A DNA stretch of 64,000 nt, from assembly GCF_003314975.1 (NCBI RefSeq), contig NZ_QNRF01000004.1:124001-188000 (forward strand). The letters are read 5' to 3'. Under the pieces are notes generated by a model. It was not told the DNA's origin, did no database searches, and saw only the letters and a program-made list of their open reading frames with translations. This DNA is from Marinomonas aquiplantarum (lineage in GTDB: Bacteria > Pseudomonadota > Gammaproteobacteria > Pseudomonadales > Marinomonadaceae). Within the stretch, counting starts at the first letter, position 1. Every line of letters begins with the position of its first letter. Positions 52,298-62,278 of this stretch are shown one piece after another. The position numbers were made by a program, and so were the translations under genes.

Positions 52298-53815
52298 ATG
52301 ATTTATTCTAAACCTGGTACCAGTGGTAGCTTAATTTCTTTTGAAAGTGATTATGGTAACTTTATTGGTGGTGAATGGGTTGCGCCCGTAAAAGGCCAGT
52401 ATTTCGATAACACAAGTCCTGTCGATGGTCAGGTATTTTGTCGTATTCCGCGCTCTACTGAAGAAGACATTAATTTAGCACTTGATGCCGCTCATGCAGC
52501 ACGAGTTGAATGGGGTAAAGCTTCTGTCACCACTCGCTCCAATATTCTGCTCAAAATTGCTGATCGAATCGAAGCAAATCTAGAAGCATTGGCCGTCGCT
52601 GAAACTTGGGATAACGGTAAAGCGGTGCGCGAAACACTGAATGCAGATATTCCTCTAGCAGCTGATCATTTCCGTTATTTTGCAGGTTGTTTACGTGCTC
52701 AAGAAGGCAGTACGGCAGAACTAGATGAACATACTGTGGCCTACCATTTTCATGAACCTCTTGGTGTGGTAGGACAAATTATTCCTTGGAATTTTCCTAT
52801 CTTGATGGCCGCGTGGAAACTTGCACCAGCCTTGGCGGCGGGTAACTGTGTGGTATTGAAACCTGCAGAACAAACGCCAGCGTCTATTTTGGAGCTGGTT
52901 AAGGTGATTCAAGATTTATTGCCTGCAGGCGTTTTAAACATAGTCAACGGTTTTGGTAAAGAAGCCGGTCAAGCTTTAGCAACGAGCAAACGTATTGCCA
53001 AAATCGCCTTTACTGGTTCTACGCCTGTTGGTTCTCACATTTTGAAATGTGCTGCTGAAAACATTATTCCTTCTACCGTCGAGCTAGGTGGTAAGTCACC
53101 CAATATTTATTTTGGTGACATCATGCAGCAAGAAGAGTCTTACATTAGTAAATGTGTGGAAGGCTTAGTATTGGCTTTCTTTAACCAAGGAGAGGTATGT
53201 ACTTGTCCTTCACGTGCTCTGATTCATGAATCCATCTATGATGACTTTATGAAGCTGGTGGTCGAAAGAACCAAAACCATTAAACGTGGTAACCCGCTTG
53301 ATACTGATGTGCAAGTGGGAGCGCAAGCGTCGAAAGAGCAGTTCGATAAAATTTTGAGTTACATTGATATCGGTAAAAAAGAAGGGGCTGAGTTGCTGAT
53401 TGGTGGAGAGGTGGAGAACATCGATGGCTTGGACAATGGCTTCTATGTGCAACCTACCTTGTTTAAAGGGTCTAATGAAATGCGTATTTTCCAAGAGGAA
53501 ATCTTTGGACCTGTAGTCAGTGTGACGACCTTCAAAGATGAAGCGGAAGCTTTGGCGATTGCCAATGACAGTGAATTTGGTTTAGGCGCTGGAGTATGGA
53601 CACGTGATACTAACTTGGCCTATCGCATGGGAAGAAACCTAGAAGCAGGTCGAGTGTGGATGAACTGTTATCACCAATATCCAGCTCATTCTGCATTTGG
53701 TGGTTATAAAAAATCTGGGGTTGGTCGTGAAACCCATAAAGTGGCATTAGAGCATTATCAACAAACGAAAAACATGTTGATTAGTTACGATGTCAATCCG
53801 CTTGGTTTCTTCTAA
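52298..53815 (+). CDS. NAD-dependent aldehyde dehydrogenase, ExaC/AldB type
   Basis: 505 residues. Catalytic Cys301 lies in [13 protein letters not shown], where the adjacent CxC and the Glu of ELGGKSPN are typical of the ExaC/AldB acetaldehyde dehydrogenases. The C-terminus ([10 protein letters not shown]) also matches that group. It oxidises acetaldehyde or similar short aldehydes. It is divergent from an AraC regulator and ends at a good terminator; no alcohol dehydrogenase is next to it. Confidence 0.93.
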   Translation: MIYSKPGTSGSLISFESDYGNFIGGEWVAPVKGQYFDNTSPVDGQVFCRIPRSTEEDINLALDAAHAARVEWGKASVTTRSNILLKIADRIEANLEALAVAETWDNGKAVRETLNADIPLAADHFRYFAGCLRAQEGSTAELDEHTVAYHFHEPLGVVGQIIPWNFPILMAAWKLAPALAAGNCVVLKPAEQTPASILELVKVIQDLLPAGVLNIVNGFGKEAGQALATSKRIAKIAFTGSTPVGSHILKCAAENIIPSTVELGGKSPNIYFGDIMQQEESYISKCVEGLVLAFFNQGEVCTCPSRALIHESIYDDFMKLVVERTKTIKRGNPLDTDVQVGAQASKEQFDKILSYIDIGKKEGAELLIGGEVENIDGLDNGFYVQPTLFKGSNEMRIFQEEIFGPVVSVTTFKDEAEALAIANDSEFGLGAGVWTRDTNLAYRMGRNLEAGRVWMNCYHQYPAHSAFGGYKKSGVGRETHKVALEHYQQTKNMLISYDVNPLGFF

Positions 53816-53844
53816 CAAGCAGCGAACGGTACATTTAGTATCTC

Positions 53845-53872
53845 AAGCCAGAGCATAAGCTCTGGCTTTTTT
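53845..53872 (+). terminator. Terminator after the aldehyde dehydrogenase
   Basis: Stem AAGCCAGAGC / GCTCTGGCTT with ATAA loop and six T. Confidence 0.9.
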
Positions 53873-54036
53873 GTGTTGCTTGACCGAGTTTTTTGGTCTT
53901 GTCGCGTCATTTATTTGCCTATCATCGAATACTTTTCTTGTTTCCTATTGGAAACTATCTTTCATAAATGATAATTTCAGCGTATTCATTTTGTCTGTTC
54001 ATCACAGATTAGGTCGCTAAATGGCGAGGACTTACT

Positions 54037-55419
54037 ATGGCAATCAGTTTATTCGATCTTTTTAAAGTAGGAATTGGTCCTTCCAGTTCGCATACTGTCG
54101 GCCCTATGGTCGCAGCGAATCAATTTTCTCATCAGTTAAAAGAGCTTGGCCTTCTAGGCAGAGTCGCGCATTTAAAAGTGGATTTATATGGTTCTCTTGG
54201 CGCAACAGGCAAGGGTCATGGAACGGGTGTTGCTGTACTAATGGGGTTGGAAGGAGAGCTTCCTGAAAGCATTGATCCGAGCAGTGTGTCTGCACGAGTC
54301 GCGCAAATTGAGTCTGCTTCGATGGTTCGTATTTTAAGGGAACACAGTGTTGCTCTGAATGTGTCGCAAGATTTGACATATCATCGTATTGATCGTTTAG
54401 AGTTTCATGCCAATGGCATGGTATTAGAAGCCTTTGATGAAAACGGCGAAAACCTGCATCGAGCGACTTTTTACTCGGTCGGTGGCGGTTTTATTGTTGA
54501 AGAGGATGAGCAAGGCAAGGTGTCTTTGGTTGAGGATACAACAGAGCTGCCTCATGTTTTCCATGATGCTGAAACCCTAGTGGCCTTGTGTCGAGAAACC
54601 GGTAAGTCCATTGCTGACATCATGTTGGAAAATGAGCTGGCATGGCGAACGGAAGACGAAGTGAAGCAAGGTATTTTGTCGATCTGGTCGGTGATGAAGG
54701 AATGTGTGCAGAAGGGCATTCAAAATGAAGGCATTTTACCTGGTGGTTTAAAGGTTAAACGGCGTGCCGCCAGTTTGTATCGAGATCTGTCGAGCAAAAC
54801 ACGTATGGATATGATTACCCCCTCTTTGGGCGCAATGGACTGGGTGAACTTATACGCTTTAGCGGTAAATGAAGAAAATGCAGCGGGAGGTCGAGTTGTG
54901 ACGGCACCAACCAATGGTGCGGCTGGCATCATTCCTGCGGTTCTACATTATTATTGGGAGTTTTGCCCACGTTCCAGCGAAGAAGGTGTGATTGAGTTTT
55001 TGTTAACCGCTGCTGCGATTGGTTTGTTATTTAAAGAAAATGCGTCTATTTCGGGGGCAGAAGTCGGTTGCCAAGGTGAAGTGGGCTCGGCCTGTGCGAT
55101 GGCGGCGGCTGGATTGGCGGCGGCAACAGGTGGATCACCAGAACAAATTGAAAATGCGGCTGAGATCGGTATGGAGCATAATTTGGGGTTAACCTGTGAC
55201 CCAATTGGTGGCCTAGTTCAGGTGCCTTGTATTGAACGAAATGCCATGGCTGCGATGAAGGCAATTAACTCTGCGACTATGGCGTTGAGAGGAGATGGCT
55301 CGCATTATGTCTCTTTGGATAAGGTGATCCGTACCATGAGAGAAACAGGCAAGGATATGAATGACAAATACAAGGAAACCTCTAGAGGCGGTCTTGCAGT
55401 GAATGTGATTGAATGTTGA
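54037..55419 (+). CDS. sdaA: L-serine ammonia-lyase SdaA
   Basis: 460 residues, the single-chain type. The N-terminal beta domain begins [24 protein letters not shown], and the C-terminal catalytic domain has [19 protein letters not shown], the cluster cysteines in [16 protein letters not shown] and [18 protein letters not shown], and PLLSHYVS-like SLDKVIRTM at the end. It converts serine to pyruvate and ammonia using a [4Fe-4S] cluster. The gene stands alone. Confidence 0.96.
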   Translation: MAISLFDLFKVGIGPSSSHTVGPMVAANQFSHQLKELGLLGRVAHLKVDLYGSLGATGKGHGTGVAVLMGLEGELPESIDPSSVSARVAQIESASMVRILREHSVALNVSQDLTYHRIDRLEFHANGMVLEAFDENGENLHRATFYSVGGGFIVEEDEQGKVSLVEDTTELPHVFHDAETLVALCRETGKSIADIMLENELAWRTEDEVKQGILSIWSVMKECVQKGIQNEGILPGGLKVKRRAASLYRDLSSKTRMDMITPSLGAMDWVNLYALAVNEENAAGGRVVTAPTNGAAGIIPAVLHYYWEFCPRSSEEGVIEFLLTAAAIGLLFKENASISGAEVGCQGEVGSACAMAAAGLAAATGGSPEQIENAAEIGMEHNLGLTCDPIGGLVQVPCIERNAMAAMKAINSATMALRGDGSHYVSLDKVIRTMRETGKDMNDKYKETSRGGLAVNVIEC

Positions 55420-55445
55420 TGACACTTTTGTGGCAAAAATATGAC

Positions 55446-55479
55446 AAGTAACAAAACTGTCATATAACTGTAGTATATT
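55446..55479 (+). promoter_or_regulatory. Candidate PhoB-type promoter between sdaA and pit
   Basis: AAGTAAC (55446) and CTGTCAT (55457) are 11 bp apart, and TATATT follows exactly 10 nt after the second 7-mer. The predicted start is immediately before a small terminator-like hairpin (AGTGCC / GGCACT and eight T, 55487-55511), which would have to be read through to reach pit at 55725. Confidence 0.5.
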
Positions 55480-55486
55480 GATTTTC

Positions 55487-55511
55487 AGTGCCTTTCGGGG
55501 CACTTTTTTTT
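55487..55511 (+). terminator. Terminator downstream of sdaA
   Basis: Short stem AGTGCC / GGCACT with a six-nt loop and a run of eight T, about 65 bp past the sdaA stop. The remaining 210 bp before pit contain no further clear structure. Confidence 0.7.
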
Positions 55512-55724
55512 ACCTGTAAATAATGTCGCTGTCTTTCTGTCTTGACTGGGGTTTTTATCTATTAATGCTCAGTGTAGAATGGCGCCGCATTGAATTTTAC
55601 AGAAATGTGACGGGATGATTTAAGCACCAAATTACGTCGTAATGCTGGGATAAGCATTCGTTTGAATTGAGAAAACTCATATTTCAAAGATTTGGTAGAA
55701 ATTAATTATAGATAGTAGAGCCTC

Positions 55725-57302
55725 ATGGATCTTACAAACAATTCCAAAAAAACGTCCGGTTTACTAGCCGGTAATGATTTTATCCGAGTTTTGGTTGCAC
55801 TTGCCTTTATTCTTGCTTGTGGCTTTTATGCTTCAGTGAATGGTGTTGCCGCCTCTAATCTGTCCATCTTAGCCATTGCTGCGGCGATTGGTGCTTATAT
55901 GGCAGTTAATATTGGTGCTAATGATGTGGCCAATAACGTTGGTCCAGCGGTGGGTTCAAAAGCCTTGTCGATGACAGGGGCGATCTTGATCGCGGCAATT
56001 TTTGAAGCGGCTGGTGCGCTTATCGCTGGTGGTACTGTGGTTGGTACGATCAAAAAGGGCATTATTAATCCGAATGCGATTGCCGATGCAGAAACCTTTA
56101 TCTGGGTGATGATGGCAGCATTATTGGCTGGTGCGATTTGGTTAAACCTTGCCACCTACCTTGGTGCACCTGTGTCAACGACGCACTCTATTGTCGGCGG
56201 TGTTCTAGGTGCTGGTATTGCTGCTGGTGGTTGGGATATTGCTAACTGGGATAAAATGGTTGCAATTGCTGCTAGTTGGGTAATTTCACCTGTATTTGGT
56301 GGTGTGATTGCGGCGGTGTTCTTGATTTATATTAAGCGTGCTGTCACCTACAAGAGCGATATGATTGAAGCGGCAAAGAAGACGGTTCCGTTACTTGTTG
56401 GCATCATGGTATGGGCATTTTCGACCTACTTAATCCTCAAAGGCCTTAAGAAAATCTGGAAATTAGACATTATTTCCGCAGGTTTGATTGGTTTGGCTAT
56501 TGCTTTGACGGTTTATTTTATTGTTCGCCCAATTGTTGATAAAGCTGCGTCAAGTTTGAAAAACGATAAAGATTCAGTGAATAGCTTGTTTACCATTCCT
56601 TTGATTGTTTCGGCTGCTCTGTTGAGTTTTGCTCATGGTGCCAATGATGTGGCAAACGCGATTGGGCCATTAGCGGCGATTAATGATGCTTTGATCTCAG
56701 GCACTGTGTCTGGCAAAGCAGCTATCCCGATTTGGGTGATGCTAATTGGTGGTGTTGGTATTGCCTTTGGTTTGGCTTTATTTGGACCAAAGCTGATTCG
56801 CACAGTGGGCTCAGAAATTACTGAGCTGGATAAAATGCGTGCTTTCTGTGTAGCGATGGCGGCTGCCATTACCGTCATTATTGCCTCTCAATTAGGTTTG
56901 CCTGTGAGTTCGACACACATCGCTGTTGGTGGCATCTTTGGCGTAGGCTTCTTGCGCGAATACTTGAAGTTGTCTTACAACAAAAAACTGGCAGCCATTA
57001 TTTCTCATTCAGAGTCGGCTGGTCATGATGCTGAACAAACGCAAGCTTTTGTTGAGCGCTTCGAAGTGGCGGATGTGATTGAAAAACGTGCCATTTTACG
57101 AGAGCTAAAAGCGGCTAAAGCGTCATCGCCAATTAGTTCTTCTGAGCGTAAAGGTTTGAAGAAAGCGACCAAGAAAGAGTTGGTTAAACGTTCCGCACTC
57201 TTGAAGATTGCAGCGGCTTGGGTAATTACGGTTCCAGCTTCGGCAACCTTAGCGGGTCTAATCTTTTACATGCTGTTGGGCTTCTCAGTTACCCACTCAT
57301 AA
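55725..57302 (+). CDS. Inorganic phosphate transporter, PiT family
   Basis: 525 residues, about ten helices in two halves, each with the PiT signature: MAVNIGANDVANNVGPAVGSKAL and AHGANDVANAIGPLAAIND. A cytoplasmic segment lies after the helices (KKATKKELVKRS), then one last helix. PiT proteins import phosphate with protons or sodium. A candidate PhoB-type promoter lies 250 bp upstream. No PhoU-like DUF47 gene, the usual partner, is present; two helical membrane proteins follow instead. Confidence 0.93.
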   Translation: MDLTNNSKKTSGLLAGNDFIRVLVALAFILACGFYASVNGVAASNLSILAIAAAIGAYMAVNIGANDVANNVGPAVGSKALSMTGAILIAAIFEAAGALIAGGTVVGTIKKGIINPNAIADAETFIWVMMAALLAGAIWLNLATYLGAPVSTTHSIVGGVLGAGIAAGGWDIANWDKMVAIAASWVISPVFGGVIAAVFLIYIKRAVTYKSDMIEAAKKTVPLLVGIMVWAFSTYLILKGLKKIWKLDIISAGLIGLAIALTVYFIVRPIVDKAASSLKNDKDSVNSLFTIPLIVSAALLSFAHGANDVANAIGPLAAINDALISGTVSGKAAIPIWVMLIGGVGIAFGLALFGPKLIRTVGSEITELDKMRAFCVAMAAAITVIIASQLGLPVSSTHIAVGGIFGVGFLREYLKLSYNKKLAAIISHSESAGHDAEQTQAFVERFEVADVIEKRAILRELKAAKASSPISSSERKGLKKATKKELVKRSALLKIAAAWVITVPASATLAGLIFYMLLGFSVTHS

Positions 57303-57353
57303 GTTTGTCAAAATAGACCTTTAAATTTTGTTTTAACGAGCAAAGTTGGTGAT

Positions 57354-57380
57354 AAAAAGACCAGTATTCTGGTCTTTTTC
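57354..57380 (+). terminator. Terminator after the phosphate transporter
   Basis: Stem AAAAAGACCAG / CTGGTCTTTTT with TATT loop. The A-rich left arm makes it bidirectional. Confidence 0.9.
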
Positions 57381-57475
57381 TGTTTTAATGGCTCTGTCTG
57401 TGGTATATAAATGTAAAGTTTTAATGCACAGATTTGTTTTGGCCCATTGGAATGTCTTAGTTAAGGGAATTACGC

Positions 57476-58156
57476 TTGTTAGGTTTTACTGCCATTCTTG
57501 TCACGATTGCTGTAAGTGGCTTGTTTTTCTTTGTACGCTGGAAACAGAAACAAGATGAACTGAGAAAACGTTTATTAGAACGATTATCAAGCCGCGGAGA
57601 GAAAATGCTGCATGCGTTTAGCATGTTGTCTGACCGATATTTCTTAAAAGAGACGAAGCTTTTTTTAATTGAGTATCTGTTATCCGTCATTCAACAGTTA
57701 AAGCGTGCGGGCATTAATACGGAATTTACTTACGAGCAATATAATTTGACCAAGTTATACTCTGAAATTGCGTCTGGTAAAAACGTATCAGAGAAACGCA
57801 GAGTAAACAGCCAAGTAGAGTTTGAGCAAACTCAGGGGGCGTTGCAATTTATCCTTAAAGAGCTTCGCAGCTTGTTGAATGGGAATAGTATGAGCCGAGT
57901 GATGATACGTCATCATATTGGTTTAGTTCGTTTTACTTATTCCTTGGCTTATCGAGATCATTTGGTAAGTCAGGCGAAACAAGATTTAGAGCATGAAAGA
58001 AGAAGCCGAGCGCTGGAAAAGTATCGTTTGGCTTTAACGGTGATGGATAAACACAGTACACTCGGTTTGGCGCGAAAGGAATCTTCGCGTTTGCAAAATA
58101 TGATATTGGATGTCGAAGAAGCGTTATTAGATAAAAAAGAAGAAAATAAAGAGTAG
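57476..58156 (+). CDS. Uncharacterised membrane-anchored helical protein
   Basis: 226 residues. One N-terminal helix (FTAILVTIAVSGLFFFV) then a long, charged helical region without known domain. The TTG start has AAGGGA upstream. It resembles the next gene product in layout: hydrophobic anchor, arginine/lysine-rich stretch, a central helix pair and an acidic tail (EALLDKKEENKE). The family is unknown to me. Confidence 0.72.
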   Translation: MLGFTAILVTIAVSGLFFFVRWKQKQDELRKRLLERLSSRGEKMLHAFSMLSDRYFLKETKLFLIEYLLSVIQQLKRAGINTEFTYEQYNLTKLYSEIASGKNVSEKRRVNSQVEFEQTQGALQFILKELRSLLNGNSMSRVMIRHHIGLVRFTYSLAYRDHLVSQAKQDLEHERRSRALEKYRLALTVMDKHSTLGLARKESSRLQNMILDVEEALLDKKEENKE

Positions 58157-58235
58157 TATTATCTTTAAAGAGTGGGTGTTTAGTTTGAATCGACTAATCA
58201 TCGACTGAATATTAACCTAGTAAACGACGTATTAT

Positions 58236-59018
58236 ATGAGTGCTGTTACCATTACCGTGCTGTTGTTAGTGATCGGAGGCTTTATTGCTTTTGCCATCGT
58301 GCTGCAATTAAAAGAGCAGGCTCGTTTGGAAAAGCTTCGAAAAATAGCTTCCCTGAACAACCAATTGCGCCAAGTACGTCGTTATTTGGATGAAATGCCG
58401 CCTCAATATCAACCAAAAGACATGCGAATATGGTTGTTTACTCGAATGCTGGCCATTTATGATCAACTACTCTCCTTACAACCTGATGCGAGTCTAAGTC
58501 GTCGTCGAAACCATTTGGCGGAAGAGCTGTCAGAGTTTCAAGAAAGCAAACAAAAACGTCGTGCTCAACCCATGAACGATGAGTTAAAAATCATCGAAGT
58601 GAAGCGTCTTTTCGAGTCGTTTAAATCTTTTTTAATACAAGCGCAAAAAGATAAAATTGTGGGATCAGATGTTGCTCACCGTTATAAAAAATTGATGGAT
58701 TTTTATCATTATAAGGTCAATGCGGATTACCACGCTTATTTGGCACGACGAGCATTCCTAAGTGGGAAAATGGAAAGTGCGATTGACCTTTATAAAGAGG
58801 CTTTGGTGCAGTTGAACCCTATTCAGGAAGAGGTAGAAGCTCAACCTATTATCCAAAAATACCAGGATATATTACAAGAAATTGAAGAAGATTTAGCGCT
58901 ACAAAAGGCCGAAGAAGAGCTGACCAAAAGCATGGACAGTGAAGAGGAAGAAGAGCTTGATGATGAATGGAATAAGTTTATTGAAGGTTCTACTTTTCAA
59001 GAGAAAAAACGTTTTTGA
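58236..59018 (+). CDS. Uncharacterised membrane-anchored helical protein, paralogous-looking
   Basis: 260 residues, N-terminal helix (ITVLLLVIGGFIAFAIVLQL), then helices and an acidic C-terminus (MDSEEEEELDDEW). Segments such as RYLDEMPPQYQPKDMRIWLFTRMLAIYDQLL align with SMLSDRYFLKETKLFLIEYLLSVIQQL of the preceding gene, so the two look like diverged relatives. The pattern GKMESAIDLYKEAL suggests a tetratricopeptide-like hairpin. Function unknown. Confidence 0.72.
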   Translation: MSAVTITVLLLVIGGFIAFAIVLQLKEQARLEKLRKIASLNNQLRQVRRYLDEMPPQYQPKDMRIWLFTRMLAIYDQLLSLQPDASLSRRRNHLAEELSEFQESKQKRRAQPMNDELKIIEVKRLFESFKSFLIQAQKDKIVGSDVAHRYKKLMDFYHYKVNADYHAYLARRAFLSGKMESAIDLYKEALVQLNPIQEEVEAQPIIQKYQDILQEIEEDLALQKAEEELTKSMDSEEEEELDDEWNKFIEGSTFQEKKRF

Positions 59019-59102
59019 GGCATTTCTTTTTAAGTTCGTATCCCATATCCTAGAGTGAATTCTCCACACTCGCTTTGTTTTTATTTTAAAAGGATCCGCT
59101 CA

Positions 59103-59720
59103 GTGAATCTGGCCTTACTTTCTGCTTTTGTCCCCACATTCTTTTTTGTTTCTGTGACACCAGGTATGTGCATGACGCTAGCCATGACTCTGGGCATGAC
59201 GGTTGGCATTAAACGCGCATTATGGATGATGGTTGGTGAGTTAGTCGGCGTTGCGACTGTCGCGACCTTGTCAGCCATTGGCGTGGCGGCGTTATTACTG
59301 AATTACCCAAGCGTGTTCATGGTACTTAAATACCTAGGCGGTGCTTATTTGGCCTTTATTGGTGTTCAAATGTGGTTGTCTAAAGGGAAGATGGCCATCA
59401 AAACAGATGACGACAGCACCCCAGCATCACGTAAAGAGTTAATGTCTCAAGGTTTTGTTACTGCGATTGCTAACCCTAAAGGCTGGGCTTTTTTTGTGGC
59501 CTTGTTGCCGCCTTTCTTAGTGGCTGATCAGCCATTAGCGAGCCAATTAGTTGTGTTGATCACTATCATTTTGACATTAGAGTTTAGCTGTTTGCTCATA
59601 TATGCAGCTGGCGGCCGAACATTGAAATCCTTACTTATGAAAAGCGGCAATGTACGCATTATGAACCGCATTGCGGGCACTTTAATGATTGGTGTTGGTG
59701 TTTGGTTGGCAGCGGGTTAA
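59103..59720 (+). CDS. LysE/RhtB family amino-acid exporter
   Basis: 205 residues, six helices. The N-terminus FVPTFFFVSVTPGMCMTLAMTLG and the central AIANPKGWAFFVALLPPFL are diagnostic. The GTG at 59103 follows AAAAGGA and gives the usual family length; an upstream ATG would add 16 residues. Substrate probably an amino acid such as threonine or homoserine. Confidence 0.9.
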   Translation: MNLALLSAFVPTFFFVSVTPGMCMTLAMTLGMTVGIKRALWMMVGELVGVATVATLSAIGVAALLLNYPSVFMVLKYLGGAYLAFIGVQMWLSKGKMAIKTDDDSTPASRKELMSQGFVTAIANPKGWAFFVALLPPFLVADQPLASQLVVLITIILTLEFSCLLIYAAGGRTLKSLLMKSGNVRIMNRIAGTLMIGVGVWLAAG

Positions 59721-59724
59721 AGGT

Positions 59725-59746
59725 GAGCCAGCTAAGCTGGCTTTTT
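59725..59746. terminator. Terminator between lysE-type gene and topB
   Basis: Stem AGCCAGC / GCTGGCT with TAA loop and five T. It overlaps the 3' end of the convergent topB gene. Confidence 0.75.
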
Positions 59747-61675
59747 GGCTTTGCTTTTCGGGGTTCTCTTTCTGGTGGCAGAGCGCTTTTTGAACGCTTT
59801 CTTCTTCGGTGCTGGTAAGTGTTGTAATGACGCTGTTGAGACGCTTCTGGATTGATTTAAGAGTTCTGTTAGGTTGTCGGTGAGTCCAATCATAAAGTCT
59901 TGATAGCGACTCTCTCCTAAGCTCATGGCATTCAATTGAGCTTCCCACTGCGCAGTCATATCCGGTGTGACTAATTGAGAAGGTAACGTGTCTGCAAACG
60001 CTCGGCCTGTTTGACTGGCATGAATCTGTTTGCCTTTCCTGATTAAAAAACCTCGCTTAAATAAAATCTCAATAATGCCAGCACGCGTTGCATCTGTGCC
60101 GAGGCCGTCAGTTTCTTTTAAGATGGCTTTGATGTTTTTATCGGAAACAAAGCGGCTAATACCAGTCATGGCCGCTAGCAAAGTTGCGTCCGTGAAGGCG
60201 GCAGGTGGCGTGGTCACTTTATCTTTAATGATGCTTTGATTGCACCAAAGGGAATCCTCTTTTTTTACATTGGGCAGTTGTTCTTGATCTTCTTCTTGAT
60301 CGGTTTTTTTCTTAGCAGGAAGAAGTGAACGCCAACCTAACGATACCGGTGTGCTGCCTTTTGCTTCAAATTTCCCTCCCGCGATATCGAGCTGAATAAG
60401 CGTGGAAAGATACTGATAGTCTGGATAAAACTGCATCAGATATTGACGTGCAATCAAACCAAATATTTGGCTTTCGGTTTTGTTAAGCGAAGCGGCTTTA
60501 TGTGCTTGTGATGTTGGAATGATAGCGTGATGGGCGGTGACTTGTTTATCATTCCACGCCTTGCTTTTAAGTTTAGCGTTGGCATTCTCCGCGCTGTTAG
60601 CGAGTGCTTCTGAACCTTTACTAAGAGCATTAATAATGGCTTTGGCGTCTTTATGTTGCAAGGTCGGTAAATAGCGACAATCAGACCTAGGATAAGTAAT
60701 GATCTGGTGGCGTTCATACAAAGCTTGGCAGGTGTCTAATACTTGCTGTGCCGACATAGCGAAAATTTTCGCAGCATCAATCTGCAATGAGGATAAATTA
60801 TAAGGTAAAGGCGGTGGCTGCTTTTTTTGCTTGTAATCTGCTTGTGTTACAACAGCGGGTTGGTTGGCGATTCGTGAGGCAACATTTTCTGCAAGGGCTC
60901 GATGAAGCACTCGGCCTTCTTCATCCATGTAGGGGCGACAAGCATCACTTGGTAGCCATTTGGCTTGAAAGTGCTGATCTTCCTGGGTGGTGATTTGTGC
61001 CCAAACTTGATAATAGTTTTTAGCGACAAAATTTTCTCTTTCCGTATCTCTTGCCACAACTAAACCGAGTACTGGTGTTTGCACTCGACCTATGGATAAA
61101 ACTCCCTGGTAGCCTGCTTGACGACCTCTAATGGTGTAAGCGCGTGTTAGGTTTAGGCCAAATAGCCAATCGGCTCTCGCTCTGGCTAAGGCAGAACGTG
61201 ATAGGGCGGCGAATTCAGCATTGGATTTAAGTTGCTGTAAGGATTTTTTGACCGCTGCTGGAGTTAGGTCGCTGATGAGGACTCGTTGAGTTTGTTGCAG
61301 TTTCTGAGCGGGCACCTTGGTGTAATGCAAGACTTCGTCAACCAGTAGTTGACCTTCGCGGTCAGGGTCACCAGCGTGGACCAGCTGTGTAGCTTGTTTA
61401 ATTAACTTTTTTAAAATACTGAGTTGCTTTTTGGTGTTGGTTTTTTCTTGCCATTGCCAATCATTCGGTATGATGGGCAAGTGATCAAGTTGCCATGCTT
61501 TAAAAGCGGGGTTATAGACGTGAGGTTCGGCCTGCTCTAATAAGTGGCCAATGCACCAACTAATGCAGTCGCCATTTGGCAACCAAATACAGCCTTCCTG
61601 TTTTTTTTGTGGACCTGGTAGGGCGGCGGCAATGGCTCGTGCCAAGCTGGGTTTTTCGGCAATATAAAGAATCAT
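59732..61675 (-). CDS. topB: DNA topoisomerase III
   Basis: 647 residues, type IA topoisomerase. The Toprim domain begins MILYIAEKPSLARAIA and carries HAGDPDREGQLLVDEVL; the catalytic tyrosine is in HQIITYPRSDCR; LGTDATRAGIIE completes the active-site region. The C-terminus is lysine/arginine rich (PAPKKKAFKKRS), as in other TopB proteins. It resolves replication and recombination intermediates. The start codon is preceded by a LexA-type box only 10 nt away, so SOS control is likely. Confidence 0.95.
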   Translation of the reverse strand: MILYIAEKPSLARAIAAALPGPQKKQEGCIWLPNGDCISWCIGHLLEQAEPHVYNPAFKAWQLDHLPIIPNDWQWQEKTNTKKQLSILKKLIKQATQLVHAGDPDREGQLLVDEVLHYTKVPAQKLQQTQRVLISDLTPAAVKKSLQQLKSNAEFAALSRSALARARADWLFGLNLTRAYTIRGRQAGYQGVLSIGRVQTPVLGLVVARDTERENFVAKNYYQVWAQITTQEDQHFQAKWLPSDACRPYMDEEGRVLHRALAENVASRIANQPAVVTQADYKQKKQPPPLPYNLSSLQIDAAKIFAMSAQQVLDTCQALYERHQIITYPRSDCRYLPTLQHKDAKAIINALSKGSEALANSAENANAKLKSKAWNDKQVTAHHAIIPTSQAHKAASLNKTESQIFGLIARQYLMQFYPDYQYLSTLIQLDIAGGKFEAKGSTPVSLGWRSLLPAKKKTDQEEDQEQLPNVKKEDSLWCNQSIIKDKVTTPPAAFTDATLLAAMTGISRFVSDKNIKAILKETDGLGTDATRAGIIEILFKRGFLIRKGKQIHASQTGRAFADTLPSQLVTPDMTAQWEAQLNAMSLGESRYQDFMIGLTDNLTELLNQSRSVSTASLQHLPAPKKKAFKKRSATRKRTPKSKAKKPA

Positions 61676-61676
61676 G

Positions 61677-61712
61677 GTTACACTTACTGTTTATATATAC
61701 AGTAAGTGTAAC
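61677..61712. promoter_or_regulatory. LexA (SOS) box inside a 36-bp perfect palindrome before topB
   Basis: TACTGTTTATATATACAGTA at 61685-61704 differs at one or two positions from the SOS consensus TACTGTATATATATACAGTA and has the CTG-N10-CAG core. The dyad extends outward to 14-bp perfect arms (61677-61690 and 61699-61712) around an 8-bp AT spacer. It begins 2 bp beyond the topB start codon at its outer edge. Confidence 0.82.
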
Positions 61713-61743
61713 TAAGAGTCGAAATTAAGACCAGTCTATCTGG

Positions 61744-62226
61744 CTATTTTATTGGCACAACCATGACGGGAATGTCGCTGGAGTGAATGACTTTGTTAGC
61801 AGTTGAGCCTAACACCATTTGCCCAATGGTACTGTGAGTACGACTGTTCATGATGATTAAATCTGCTCCCTGTTGCTGGGCGGCCTGCTGTATAGCTTCA
61901 GCTGGAAGACCGCTAGTAATAAGGGTTTCTGGTTCTATGGTAAGTTCGCTCAGCTCATCTTGATGACGTTCTATGAATTCTTTTAATAGGGTATTCATGC
62001 GTTGTTGCACGCCACTATTGGCTTCATTGCGCATGGTTTCTAAGACATCGTCACTGATGTAGTTATGAATCATGCTTGCAGCTTGAGGGTTGAGTGGTTC
62101 CATAACGTGCATTAAAACGATTTTAGCCTGATGAGTTAGCGCTAAACTGAAAACCAATTCAATCGCAGATTGAGTTTGGTTTTCTAGATCACAAGCGTAA
62201 AGTAGCGTGTTGATTTTCGGTAACAT
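61744..62226 (-). CDS. Universal stress protein, UspA family
   Basis: 160 residues of the UspA fold: NTLLYACDLENQTQSAIELVFSLA at the start and IIMNSRTHSTIGQMVLGSTANKVIHSSDIPVMVV at the end, the latter with most of the ATP-binding G-X2-G-X9-G(S/T) pattern. The function is in stress survival; no specific partner is adjacent. Confidence 0.92.
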   Translation of the reverse strand: MLPKINTLLYACDLENQTQSAIELVFSLALTHQAKIVLMHVMEPLNPQAASMIHNYISDDVLETMRNEANSGVQQRMNTLLKEFIERHQDELSELTIEPETLITSGLPAEAIQQAAQQQGADLIIMNSRTHSTIGQMVLGSTANKVIHSSDIPVMVVPIK

Positions 62227-62278
62227 ATTAAGGCCCTCTTGTTATGTTCCTTGATCGGATCCTTTTAGCTTAGTCTCT

